From the NCBI GenBank assembly GCA_051453625.1, contig JBOZIK010000001.1:277357921-277421920 (forward strand): a DNA stretch of 64,000 nt, given 5' to 3'. The position numbers and the translations under genes were made by a program. Source of the stretch: Welwitschia mirabilis. Lineage: Eukaryota; Gnetophyta; Gnetopsida; Welwitschiales. Position 1 is the first letter of the stretch, and every line of letters begins with the position of its first letter. Under the pieces are notes generated by a model. The model had not been told where the DNA came from. It saw nothing but the letters and a program-made list of their open reading frames with translations, and did no database searches. Positions 40,773-53,086 of this stretch are shown here, one piece after another.

Positions 40773-43678
40773 TTGGTGGCTATAAAATATCTTCTGTGCA
40801 TTATAATATATCATAAACTTAATGTATAGCAATTGTTAATTGTGGATTTTTCCTTAGTAACTACATAAAACAAGAAATCCAAAAGGATACATCTAAATTT
40901 TAAGCCTCAATTTATTTCTTCCACTTTAGAAAATAAAGTTTATAATAAATATTGAAAATTGTTTCCTCTAAAGTAGGATAAAGAAATTAATCTTTAGTTC
41001 TTACAAACCTCAAAAAATAAAAGGGTAAACTTAAGGCCTAGAATTTAGGGTTTTCAAAGTGTTCTTTCATAAAAGAGAGAAAGCTTATAATACACAGATC
41101 TGGCATATCTTCTATGCCTTAATGGAAAATTTTCATTAGAATTAGCTTTAAGGTTTTTTTTTTGGCACATTTATGATGTTTCATAGGCGTACTTACATTA
41201 GCATTAGCATTTGTGTAATTTTTGCATGAGATTTTATTAGTCTTTATAGTTAATGGCTAGGTAGAATCCATCATGAGGGAAATGTTATGAAAACCTAAAA
41301 GGATGCAGTAGTAATATCAAAACCTTACATCCATTTTCCTACTCTTAAGGGTTGTCTTTTTTCATTAGTAACTTATGAATCTTAAAAACATAAAAGGATA
41401 AGATCTAGTGGATCTATAGTATCCAAGATAATAGAAGCATTCTTCATAGGGTAACTTATTTAAAGTATTAATTTAATGGCTACTAATTCTTTAGGTACTA
41501 AAACCTATGTAGATTTGCTAAGGGGAAGAAAATCCCAAATATTTTCTAACTTGAATTTTAGATTTTAATATGAATGAATGGTTAGCCATGAAAACAATTC
41601 CTAAATTCTATTCTTAGCATCTATATGCCTACTTCATAAATAGCATAATTAGGAATTTTTAGTCTTTAGGTGAAATTCCTTTTATTAAAAATATTAGACT
41701 ATTATGTGATCAAAGTTCTAAATTATCTATAAGGTAGTCCCTCTTAAAAATGGACTTTTCATTTTATTTTTTATTCTAAAGGAGATACGATTAGAGTTTT
41801 AGTAGGTGTTCCATACGCGCTTTGTCAAAGAGTTATAGATCTTATAAAATGATCTATATTCACCTTAGAAATATTAAATATTTTTAAAAAATGCATGCTT
41901 AAATTCATATATCTATGGTGCATCCATAGATTTGGCATCCTGACTTTTTCCTATGATTAAGGGATATGTTGGATGAATTTGTTAAGTTACATAGAAAACT
42001 AACTACGTGATAATAGTGAGTGCTTAATGATACATGTATATATGAAACTAGATAATTTCAGTGCTAATAAAATCATTTTAAACACATATTAGGGAGAATT
42101 AAACTTTAACCTTAAGATAAAGAATTTGTCACTCCATTATAAAAAGTGTGAATAGGATGTACACTCATTAGAAAAATTCAAAAAGAGGACTAAAGATAAA
42201 AAATGAGTGGAAAAATGTTTAAAAAAGAAAAAAAGGAAGAAACATCCTTTAATAACAAATAATGTCCCTCTTACTTAGATGAACAAATGTGACAATCATT
42301 TAGAGGAAGGAATGAAATTTAAAGAGCTAGTAGAGGAGCCTCATATAGGTTATTTAATGAAAATAATAAAATAATTAATAAAGTAGAACATCTTTAACAT
42401 GCCAAAATTTCTAAGTTCTAAACCATGGATAAGAAATATACAATAAGATTAGGTGTAACATCCTTCATAGCAAGAAGTAGATAGTATAAGGGAAGAATAC
42501 ATGATGGACATGTCGTAGATGAGAAACAAGATTAAAATTTTTAGATAGACAAATGAATGTAGATAAACATATGTAAAGAAAATCTGAAGAAGAAAACAAA
42601 GAAGAATATCTAATATGGTAAGGATTTTTAAATCCATTTCCAAATGATAGCCTCATGTAATTGTAGAATCCTTAAAAATGGCCTAAAATACCCCATCTTT
42701 AGAGTCTTTTAATAGATTGTTCTACTTCATTTTATCTTCTTCAAAAAAGTAAATTGGATGTGCTTAGAATTTACCAAGTTTATGAAAAATATAATTGGTT
42801 TTTTTAATTACTTTCTAGCACTAGTACTAAATAGAAATTATGGTCCTTTAGAGGTATGATAAATTTAATATGATTAGTAATAATAATTATCATCTTACAA
42901 TCCCTTGGTTTTATAATGATAAGTAATAGTAGATTGAAAATTTCTATGTATCATAGGAATTAAATTACAAAATTAATTATCTTTAACAAATAGCTATAAA
43001 CTCCTAGACATTTTCATGAGTAACTTTAATCAAATTCTGAATCTACAAAAAACTTGTTAATTCTTTACACATGTATTTCATAGATGGTTCTTCATTCTTT
43101 TTTAAAAATTATGGTTACAAAAATATTTCTTTACATGTGTCTATTTACACTTAATGTAATCTTAGAAATGGTTAAAATATAATAATGTTTACAATTGATA
43201 GGCATATAGTGAAGAAATTCCATTCGTACTTTTTTCTTATAGTTAAAGACAAATTCTTTTTAGATCATGATATAATCATTTTAACAATGGATTCTTTCTA
43301 AACAAAATGTCTATTTTGTTTTAAGTAATCTTGATGAGGGAATATAAATTTTATAGAATTTATTATTTATGTTTGAAATTCTCTAGTTAAAGATACTTTC
43401 TCTTTCTAATTATTCCAAAAATTGAAGATGTTGAGGTAGGAATTGATTTTTGGTAAAAAAATCACTTAAATATTAAATATCAGTTCTTGAAAGATTTAAA
43501 ACTTATTGAAAACTAAAATAAATGTCCTACTGCCTTCACTAATTGTAAAGAATATTCAATCTTATAATCTCATGACATTTTTGCAAAATGAAAAGCTTAT
43601 TAGAAATAGAAGTCAACGATACAATGGCTTGAGAAATCATATTAGAATACTAAATTGTTTTTTCAGATAGTTAACTAT
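40773..43678. other. A+T-rich stretch, nothing recognised
   Basis: No motif or RNA gene is seen. Two overlapping minus-strand frames of 63-64 codons near 42450-42656 have no visible domain and are not supported as genes. Confidence 0.4.
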
Positions 43679-45097
43679 TACAAGGCCAAATTGGCATATT
43701 TGACATATGCTTTGAAATGTGTTTTAGGTATTATTTCATAATATTTTATGATTAATATAACTACTTTCTGATATCAAGAATGAAAGACAAGTAATTGAGT
43801 ATAATTTAGATTAAATTGGCCATTCATTGAGATGAATTTAATATGCAAAATTGATACAAAAAAGTTAATGTAGTAGAGACATAATGGCAATTTACTATAG
43901 CATTTTCCACCTTATTTTCTAGATAATACTATAAGACGAGATCACTATAGCAGAGTTACTATAGAAAAATATTATTGTAGTAAATTTATATAGCATCATC
44001 CACCTATGTCATATAGACAACATTAGAAGGTTAATAGTTAGCATAAAAACATCAAAAAGGCATGATTTTTAAGAGTTGAACTTGTCATTGACCCATGGGT
44101 GTCTAAATGACACCATTAAACAATAGTCCTCTTCAATATAATTTGACAAGAATGACATAGAACAACATGATAGATAGTTATTAATAGTTAAAGGTTTTGT
44201 TCACCACTATTATCTAGATGACATTAGAAGATGACAGGTAGTAGAACAATAAAAGGAATAAAAGGTATCATTCACAATGTCATTTAAATAACAAATGGAA
44301 ATAATTATTTAAGGGTATTACTAGATTACTGGATTTCATGCATTAACAAATAATTAGGGCTATAATTCACTCTCTTGTCTAGATAACATAGGTAAACAAA
44401 AGTTAAGTTATTTATTTAAAAAAAAAATCTCTATAATAGAAGTTAGTTTTGGTTATACCCTACCACATCACATCCTTTAGCTTGATCAACTGATGCTCCA
44501 AAACTATAAATACCTTTAAAACTCCATTTCTTAACTTGTCTTACACATTTAATCTTATGGTAATTGGGATTGATTAGTAATGGATCCATTTTACTTAATA
44601 AGGTTTTTCACTAGTGCTAGGCTAAGATTCCTCTAAAGGATGTAAGCATATTTTATTATTGAAGTGCTTAATAAGGTATGATTATTTAATTTTATCTTTA
44701 TTTTCCTTATTTTCTATGATATTTTTTTTAATTATTTGATAGTATTGGTAGTAGTATGTTATGATTTTTAAGGGCCAATCTAGTTGATAATAGATTGTTA
44801 AATTGATTAATCAAATTGCACTAGGATTGCATTGCATTTCCTCCTTACATTTTTACATCATTTAATTGTGAACTTAGTTCATTTTAATATATTTAAAAGG
44901 CATAAATAATTCTCTTCTCTCTCATTTTCTTTTTTTCTCATTAGAATAAGATCTTCTAATTCATTTATATCAAAGTTTATGAATCTAAGTCCAATTTCAC
45001 TACTATATTAAGGATGTTGTATTGCTTGAATTATCATTTAAAATGTTTTTAAGGATAACTTGTAGGTCATTTACAAACATCACACACTAAAACTACA
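43679..45097 (+). repeat. 5' LTR, about 1.42 kb
   Basis: Starts tacaaggccaaattggcata, matching tgtgaggccaaattagcata at 48174 (the TG start is decayed to TA). Homology runs through the cattcattg(a/g)gat block to the tcatccacctatgtcat and catc-aaa-gcat-attttt blocks, which in the other LTR lie beyond an insertion. It ends in ..actaca just before the primer site. After about 44150 no partner sequence survives. Confidence 0.65.
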
Positions 45098-45102
45098 ACC
45101 TT

Positions 45103-45121
45103 TTAGTGTCATTGCTAGAAA
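45103..45121 (+). promoter_or_regulatory. Primer-binding site, tRNA-Asp type, decayed by transitions
   Basis: ttagtgtcattgctagaaa lines up with TTGGCGCCGTTGCCGGGGA, the Athila/Tat primer site. All eight mismatches are G-to-A or C-to-T. This is strong evidence for both the identity and for methylation-driven decay. Confidence 0.75.
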
Positions 45122-45840
45122 GGAAAGTGAATCACTGAAGAAGATCCAATTGTATATCCTCATCCAAAAGAATGTAATTTTTTAAGGCAAAATTAATTAA
45201 ATAAAGTGAGATTTGATTATGATAAAGTTCTACATCAAAAGAAAGATGAAATTATTGTTTGTATATATTAATTTCTTTTGATGTTATATATTAGTTTTAA
45301 TTTTGAGTCTATGAGCTTTGATTCATTACTTTTCTTAGATTATAACATAGCTTTCATTTTCTTTTTTTCAAACTTTTATTCTTAAGTAAGTTAGATTTTG
45401 GATTGGTCTACTCCTTGCACTTCATGTAATCTTGAAGATTGTCATCAAAATTATTTGATCATCTTGTTTATTTTTGGCATTACTAACACTTGATTAGTAA
45501 GAGTGATCTACACCTTACACTTCTATAATCTAGGTGATTGTCATACTTGCTATTCAAGTACATTCTTCCTATTCTCTTTTCAAAAGGACTAATAAAAGGG
45601 CTTTAAGAAAGATATTTGATAAAATAAGAAAAAAAAATCCTAATTATAAAATTCTCACTGAAAAGAAAAGAATGTTTGGCATTTTAATAAGAACATAATT
45701 GTTATTTTAACCTTCTTAAAAGATTTAGTGAAAATTTAGAAAAATTAATAGAATTCATCATTCAAGACTATAGTTAATAACATTCTTAAGCCTCCTCCTT
45801 CACATCTTATACTTCTTAACTTAAGAATGATGAATAGGAC
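45122..45840 (+). other. Leader or lost gag region
   Basis: It follows the primer site. No gag motif is recognised and all frames are interrupted. Confidence 0.35.
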
Positions 45841-46230
45841 ATTAATATTACTACACAAAGTGATACTAATACTTACCTTGAAAATGATGATAATATGATA
45901 GAACTTTTGGAGGATATTTCCACTGCTTTGGTAGATAACCTAGGCAAGGGAGACAAAGTTTGGATTTAATAAATGAACAATAGTGAGGATGAGGATGATG
46001 ATGGTGTAGAAATTTTGGAATACTTCCCCTACTCACTTTTGTAATATAGGGAAGAGTTACCAACTATAGATAATTTATAAAACCTTACAAAACTTAGAGA
46101 AGAGGATGCAATATATATTGATAAGGAATCCAATAGTTTAGAAATTAATGAAGATAATATTTAAGAAAGTAAAAACAATGATAATAAGAAGGAAGATGAG
46201 GAAGTAACTATAGAAACAAATAAAGTCCAA
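45841..46230 (+). pseudogene. Acidic reading frame remnant, unknown function
   Basis: In the frame starting at 45841 the translation is unusually rich in Asp and Glu (for example NSEDEDDDGVEILEYF, REELPTIDNL and LREEDAIYIDKE) with only a handful of stops over about 390 bases. That is coding-like against the closed surroundings. Two stops fall together near codon 43 and others are TAA or TAG. The frame seems to shift near 46230, where a 67-codon open stretch begins. Acidic linkers occur between gag and protease in some Tat elements, but I cannot match this one to a named domain. Confidence 0.4.
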
Positions 46231-48154
46231 TGGAAAATAGACTTTTCAGAACTAATAAATCAAATCAACTTGAAGAGTCTACTATTGTTAAAAATTATCT
46301 TGTAGTTATTTCTCTTGCATCTTCATGTAAAATTCAAATTATCATGATCTCTTTTATGCCTAAGTTAACATTGCCTTGTGATGATTTTACCTTGGAAAAA
46401 CATGACTTAGGGTTATCTAGAATTCTAATTTGAAAAAAGCCTTATCTTCTTGAGTCTAATCCATGCCTTGCGTTAACTCTTAGAAAACTTCTTAGTTATG
46501 AAGAACATGCTTTAATCAATTCTTCTAATAGGTACAATGATATTTCTAAGACCCAAATCTTCTTTTTGATCAATAATAATGATTCTTTCAATAATGATCA
46601 TACTTACAACTTTGTTTAGCAATTTGATAGAAGAATATTTTTTAATAAATTTTATTAGTTTCTCAGCTCCTATTTATTAATTGATACTTATTAAGAATTA
46701 TTTTATATCCATCATATTTAGTAAATGGTTTGATCCTTATTTTAGTAAAATGATACAATTTTAAATTATTATAATGTAATAAAATAACTTTTAAAATAAG
46801 GATCAACATAAAGAAAAATGGTAATCTTTTATTAAAGAACTAGTTTTGCAGAATTATCTCAACCACTTATCTTCTATGAATTATATTTAGGTGATTCCTA
46901 TTTTTCCATATGTGTTAATTTTATCTTAGTTATTCATCATATAATATGTTTAAGAATTTCATTTATTTTTAATTTATGACTGATCAATTGAATTTCAACC
47001 AATTAAGAGGTATTCAAATACCTATGAACTCTCATTCTAAAAGAGGAATATGTGCTTAGTTAAATTGATCATGTTATATGCTTATCTCTTTATTAAATTC
47101 ATTATAATACTACTAGTTATTAATGTTTTATGTTTGTACAAATTTCTTTTCATAAAAGAAAAGAAAACAAAAAGGGAAAAAATGAAAATAATATTTAAAA
47201 TATGGTAAAAACATGAATATGAAATATTAAATCACTTTTGATGATTACTCCTAATTTATCTCAGGGATTACCACATTGGGGATAAATTTTCTAATGATCC
47301 ATGTCTTATCTAATAGATCATATTTATTTGATAAAAATAAGATCAGTGGTTCCAAAAGGAGCCCTTTCTATTAGGAGGAATTCAAGGTGAAAAGAGGTAC
47401 ACCTTGAAGTGCACCATGATTATCACATTATTGATAGAATTATTATTTTATAGCTATTATTCTCTATTGATAATTGATTATCATAGCTCCAATATGTCAA
47501 TTTCAATTTAGTATGTTGTCATGTCTGTTCACATTACTTAAATAGGACTATAATTTTCATGGATTTAAAATCATCTATCTTATTTAAAAATGAGACACCA
47601 TTGGTAAGTGATCAATTTCAACTAAGATAAATTCTATTGTAATATGTTAAATTTATTCTTTAATTTATAAAAGATTTAGAGTTATTAATGTATTTTTTTC
47701 TATTACTTAAGAGGATTATAACAATGTAATGACTTTTATTCTATAATTATTAATAAAAGCACCTTTACCTCATTGTATTACCATTGAATAGTATTTTCTA
47801 ATCCTAACTTTATGGTTTTATATGTTCATTTGACTTCATATCATGTCTTACACTAGTGGGAAGTATCTTTTTTAACAAAAAATTACTTTAATTTTAGGAT
47901 GAATATAATTTTCCTAGGAGGGATGGTATCTTTTAGGATCAAGAAATTAAGTCCTTTTATGAACAAGCTTTTGGAAAAATTATGTTTTTATAAAACTCAT
48001 TTTTCCCCCATGAATTTAATTTACATGCTAATGAGTTACGTTTTTTGGTTTTAAATTATATGTACTTAATGTTTATTTGATTCTATAATTATATTTCTTA
48101 TCAATTTGGCTCACCTTTATCATTATCTACTTACCGTCTTAGGGATTGATAAAT
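46231..48154 (+). other. Rest of the internal region
   Basis: After an open stretch to 46433 and a further partly open one to about 46620, nothing is recognised. No protease, reverse transcriptase or integrase motif was found. Confidence 0.4.
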
Positions 48155-48173
48155 GCTAAATGTGGGGCTATAT
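48155..48173 (+). promoter_or_regulatory. Polypurine tract before 3' LTR
   Basis: gctaaatgtggggctatat precedes the LTR start tgtgagg. A taa-tgtggggg-tat motif is the usual form at this place in Tat/Athila elements. Confidence 0.55.
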
Positions 48174-48540
48174 TGTGAGGCCAAATTAGCATATTTGAAA
48201 TATGATTTAGAATGCGTTCTAGGTCTTATTTTATAGATTTTATAATTAATTTAATCATTTCTAATATTAATAATAAAAATTAAGGAACTAAATATAATTT
48301 GTATTGAATTGACTGTTCATTGGGATAAAGTTATTACAGTAAATCATCGTAGAAACATTATTATAGTAGTTAAAGTTACTGTAGTAGTCAAAGTTATTAT
48401 AGTAGAGGCACTCTACCAAGTTACTATAATGTCATCCACCTTGTCATACAGATGACACTGTAGGGTGATAGAATTGTGGTGGAGTTACTATGGCAGTTAC
48501 AATAGCAAAACATTAGTATAGAAAGTTAGTATAGTATCAT
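48174..48540 (+). repeat. 3' LTR, first part
   Basis: It is homologous to the first ~320 bp of the 5' LTR and is broken at tagtatcat by an insertion. The copy contains several taaagttactgtagtag-like short repeats (48355-48410), making it longer than its partner. Confidence 0.65.
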
Positions 48541-49630
48541 TAACTATTTATGGTAAAATCTGGCTATGCTTGTATCTATCATTAATGTATAATAATATGC
48601 AAGATCATCCTAGGAATANNNNNNNNNNCTAAACCAAAATTTAATTAATAAACTAGGAATTCTATTTATAATATAGTTTTAGTGCCATTCTTCCACAGGG
48701 ATAGATTTAATGAAATATCAATAAAGTAAACATATTAAAAATAACTGACTAAAATATATAAAAGAGTTAGGAATGGAATATAGCTTTAAAATTAGTATAA
48801 TAACTTCAAAGATAGTAAGAATATTTAATTAAATTTATGTATCTTTATTATAATATATTTTTTAAATCATATTGGCATAATCCTAATAACATTCATTAGT
48901 TAATCCTAATCATAATAAGTATAAAGCAATTACTACTTGATATCAAAGTAATAAACTAAGAAAAGAACATATAATACTTTATTAATAGATAAGTAAAATC
49001 ATATAACTCATGAGAAGAATTCACACTAATCTAAGAAACATCATGCTAGGTTAAAAGATAGCCCATCCCTTATGGGTTGTTTAGGGAGAATTCATAAGAC
49101 CTAATAATCTCTTGTAATAACATAACAATTGATGAATTTAATTAAACTGAAGTATCAAATTTATACGATAAATTATAATTTTAAATTAGGATTTTCAAGG
49201 CCTAATGTGATTATTATTTAGAGTATTGTAAAGGCTAATGGGGTCATTCTTAGGTTATGGGGTCACATTAAGGGGTTTCTCTTAAGAAATGTTCATCATT
49301 CATCATCTAGTTTTGGAAATGTCCCAAATGGATTTCTTATAAGAGGAAGAGTTATAAACATTAGTGTAGATCCATTCTAGGCATAGTAACTATTGTTGTC
49401 ACTCTTAAAACCATTGTCACCACAAACGATGTTCAGCACACCTCCATCCTCTACCATTATAGTCTAGATAATCTTGATAATTTGTAAAATAATAGACTTA
49501 ATAAAAATTATTACTGAAACAAGATTTTCATATCCTTAAGCATAATAAATGCATAATATAATCATAATAAACAATTAAAAATGCTAATAGGACTTATATT
49601 TCTTAATGAAAATGTTAATTTTTATGTGTT
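48541..49630. mobile_element. 1.09-kb insertion in the 3' LTR, class unknown
   Basis: The LTR sequence stops after atcat (48536-48540) and resumes with atcatccacctatgtcat at 49631, as the intact 5' LTR shows. The repeated atcat (or tatcat) is a 5-6 bp target duplication, so this is an insertion and not a replacement. It holds no coding frame. Ends taact...gtgtt are not canonical LTR ends. A solo LTR with worn ends or another non-coding element is possible. A 10-N gap lies at 48619-48628. Confidence 0.6.
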
Positions 49631-49800
49631 ATCATCCACCTATGTCATCTAGATGATACTAAAAGGATGGAAGTCAGCACGGAAACATCAGAAAAGCATA
49701 ATTTTTGATAGTTGGACTTATGGTCCATTTATAGTCATTTGGACAATACCCCTAAATGATAGTCCTTTTTAATAAAAGAGATAACATAGCTAAGTTAATA
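49631..49800 (+). repeat. 3' LTR, second part, truncated
   Basis: tcatccacctatgtcat, then g(g)aaacatcagaaaagcat and aatgatagtcctt, match 43993-44135 of the 5' LTR. Homology fades near 49800, where the rest of the LTR should follow, so it has been deleted or replaced. Confidence 0.6.
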
Positions 49801-51239
49801 TCCTCATTAGTTTTTTCGTAATTTTTAATGGATATTGATATTAGATAAGTATATTATTGATTGAATAACTTATGAAATTCAAGAATTAGTAATAATTTTT
49901 AAGTATAAAAGTTAAGAAAATAGAACTTAAAAGGCCTCGAATTCCCACTTTTTCACCATTCTTTTCCTTTTCTACTAGCATATATGTGTCTTGTTTTAAG
50001 AAATATGAATCTCATTGAGCATCCAGTGTCAAATATTTTATTGCAATAGGGTTAACCATGTTATTATGACATGAAATTAATGTTGCATTCCAAGTAAACA
50101 TTTATAGCCTTAATGTAGTTAATTATATCATAAACAGATCAATAGACCTGCATTACCAATGAGCATCCATAGCCTTAATGTAGTTAACCAAATCCAATTA
50201 AGTGATCAACAATAATATGTGCTTTTGGAGAAGAGATATATTATATTTTTCTTTTATTCTTCTTTTCATATGCATTTTGTTGTGTACAGAAGAAGGGTCA
50301 TTGGCTTATTAGTGTAGTTAAGAGATATCTTATAATCATGAAAATGCTTTAAATATAAGGAACATGAAGATAGATTTCACCTTTTTTATCCATATTTTTT
50401 AAAATCAAACTGTGAGAGAATTTGACTTTAACAATCAAACTAAAAATAAGCATAACTTTTCCTTAAAAACCCATAAGTGTATTTAATTATAACCATTATG
50501 TGAAATCATAGCAAGATCCATTATTATTTATTTTTATTAAAGGTAATTAATCAATATCTATAAGTCTCATGAACTCATAACTGAATGGCTAAGGTAAATG
50601 ATTTATTAGCTCAATGGGATTATCAAAAAATGGAATGGATAAGTAGAAAACCTTAAGAAGATAATTAAATAAGTAGTGATTCTTTGGAATTTTCATGCCA
50701 AAAGCATCCTTGGGTAGTACTTATTTTCTTGTGAAATAAGTTAACCAATTCATATTTTGATCAATGGGAGTTTCTTCAATGGTATGCTAAAAAGAGAAAT
50801 TAAAAGTATTGTGATTGTTGGGTTTAGAGTGGAAAAAATGAGAGTTAAGTGATGGCATATGATGGAGAATATTTTTATGGGAAGACTATGCACATAAGTT
50901 CAAAAATTTAATAAAACATGAAAGTGTAAATAGTAGAGCCCAAATGTATAAATTTAGATATGCTTTAACATATGAAATTTTTATGCTTTTTTAAAAGATG
51001 ATGTGAAACATTTTTCTTAAAAGAAGATTTAATAGAATCTAAAGAAATATGTTTTACAATTTTATGAGGTAATTTTAAAGAATTAAAAGAATTGTTTTCA
51101 TGACCAATATTTGACTCAAAATTAAGGGATAATGAAGAGGAAAAAGAATTTAGCTAATGAGAACAGTATTCAAAGTCATCAATCTCATTAACAAGATTAA
51201 CTTTATTAATTTTTCCAAATAATTTTTTCACATTAAAAA
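49801..51239. other. A+T-rich stretch next to a protease remnant
   Basis: On the minus strand this lies downstream of the protease pseudogene, where spacer and reverse transcriptase would follow; I recognise neither. A 25-bp phrase, cat(t/c)(t/c)atagccttaatgtagtta, occurs twice 67 bp apart (about 50099 and 50166). Confidence 0.4.
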
Positions 51240-52088
51240 TATTCAACTTCATAGTAATATTACTAAATGATGTTTTCATTTGATCATTCCTAGAGCATTA
51301 GATGTTGCAAAAAAAACATATTTCTAGAATAATTGAAACTACATTGTATTTTATTGTTTTCATTTCTAAAACAATGAAGTATAATAGGCAATATCAATTA
51401 TCTACTCAAATTATCACATCTTCAACTATTTCTAATGGAGATTTTAAAGAGTTATTATTAATTGCAATTTGACTTTAGTATTTTTAAGATCACTTAAGCG
51501 AGGTTCCTTTTACATATAATGGGGTAGAATATTAACACCCAATTCAAGATCTAATAAGGCTTTCTTAATGTTCTTATCTCTAATTGTAATGGCTATCTTC
51601 GGAAAACTATAATTCTTATACTTAGGTGGAATTTGATTTTGTATGATCACACTTATCTATTGAGCTAAAAATGTCCTTTTATTAAAATGCATGCATCTCT
51701 TCACTATGCATATATGCTTAAGGAATTTTGCATATGAGGGTACTCATTTAATTATTTATAAAAGAAGCATGTTGATTTTGACTTTCTTATTATTTATATA
51801 AGATTTTTCTAATTCGTTCACTATGTCTTTATTCAATTATTAGGGGAAGGGTAAAGATTTCTTATAAAAAGTTATGGGTGTCTTTGTACTCTTTCCTTTT
51901 TCCTTCCCCTCATTCATTTTAATAGGTGATTCTTCATCCTCAAGTTGACTTAGTTCTATTTCTTGAATTATATCTTTATTTATTTAGAGCTAAATGGCTT
52001 TAGTTTGTTCAATTTGGCTAAACTTCCTTATATGAATCTAACTCCTTTTGGGTTTGGTTGTGTGCTCATGGGGAGTTTCCCAAGTTCT

Positions 52089-53086
52089 TTTGATTTAGAG
52101 AAGAGAGAATTTGTTGAAGAATTTGTGTGTGGGTTTGAGGAGGAGGAATGTTGCTTAAGGGTTTGTTCATAATTGTGGATAATTTGAGTTTAGGTTTCCA
52201 TTTTTTTTTTAGTGATCCTTCCCTTGGGGTAGATGAAGATGGGTTTTGGTGATTTGATGGAAAGGATGGGAAGATGATGAAGGAAATGAACTTCTTGGTT
52301 GCTTGAAGATGAGTCTCTACTGATGAAACTCTTTAACTATGGGTTTTCACAGACAATTCATGAGTTTCTTTAAACCTCATCAACTAACGAGTTTCAGCGA
52401 GTTGACCGAGTCAATGCTGGTTAGTGGCTGTCAAAAAATGAAATTAGGAGGTCTTGTTTCATGTCAGTTTTGATGGGTTCCATCGAAGTCCGAGGGCATA
52501 AGTAACTTTTTAGCCCACTTCCAACATGCTTAAATTCATTTTTCATCTAAAGAGAAGATCTATGAAGTTTGGAAGTTCTAAACAATGCCAGTTTAAAAGT
52601 GTTTTAGAGTTCAAAAGTGTTTTCTGTTAGGATCGAAGAAGCACCCTACTTTGGTGGGTGGGGGGGGGGGGGGTGGATGAATAGGGTAATCTTAAAAAAT
52701 TATTGCAAATTATAAATATAACAAAAACTTCACAACTAAAATGNNNNNNNNNNNNNNNNNNNNNNNNNNNNNNNNNNNNNNNNNNNNNNNNNNNNNNNNN
52801 NNNNNNNNNNNNNNNNNNNNNNNNNNNNNNNNNNNNNNNNNNNCTTTGATTTGAAGAGATAGAATTTGTTAAAGAATTTAAATATGGATTTGAGCAATTT
52901 GTTCAATGTTATCTAATAAAGAAGAATGTCATTTAAGATTTTGTTCATGATTATGGATAATTTGGCTTTTTGTTTCCATTATTTTCCTTAATGATTTCTC
53001 CAATCGAGTAGATAATGAGGGTGTTTGATGATTTGATTAAAATGGATAGGAGGACGATGATGAAAATGAACTTCTTGATTAGTTGT
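52089..53086 (-). repeat. Duplicated gag-linker segment flanking unrelated sequence and a gap
   Basis: 52089-52305 and about 52844-53086 are diverged copies (gagagaatttgttgaagaatt against gatagaatttgttaaagaatt; then gattat/tgtggataattt, and gatttgat with aaatgaacttcttg). Between them lie 438 bp of unrelated sequence and gap 52744-52843. Unlike other gaps, the copies do not abut the gap on the left and are well diverged, so this could be a real duplication, or a second element joined wrongly. Confidence 0.5.
52306..52743. other. Unrelated insert with LTR-like start and 14-G run
   Basis: It interrupts the gag linker. It has higher G+C than its surroundings. At 52625 tgttaggatcg followed by a G-rich segment (14 consecutive G at 52660-52673) and tgaatagggtaa resembles the start of some plant LTRs. 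The right end is hidden in the gap, so I cannot confirm an LTR. Confidence 0.35.

Larger units (their letters stand above)
43679..49800 (+). mobile_element. Non-autonomous Tat-like LTR element with tRNA-Asp primer site
   Basis: The element reads: 5' LTR (43679-45097), primer site for tRNA-Asp (45103-45121), about 3 kb internal region, polypurine tract, 3' LTR from 48174. The tRNA-Asp primer site is characteristic of Athila/Tat gypsy elements. The internal region is too short for a complete gag-pol and contains only a decayed acidic frame, so it was probably mobilised in trans. The 3' LTR is split by a 1.09-kb insertion and lost beyond about 49800. LTR start, primer site and purine tract are seen directly; the family name is from their sequence. 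Confidence 0.7.

Noticed and set aside
42449-42656. Overlapping minus-strand frames of 63-64 codons
   Set aside because: They overlap in different frames, lack domains and have no supporting context.
45866-46063. 65-codon minus-strand frame
   Set aside because: It is the antisense shadow of the acidic plus-strand frame at 45841-46230.
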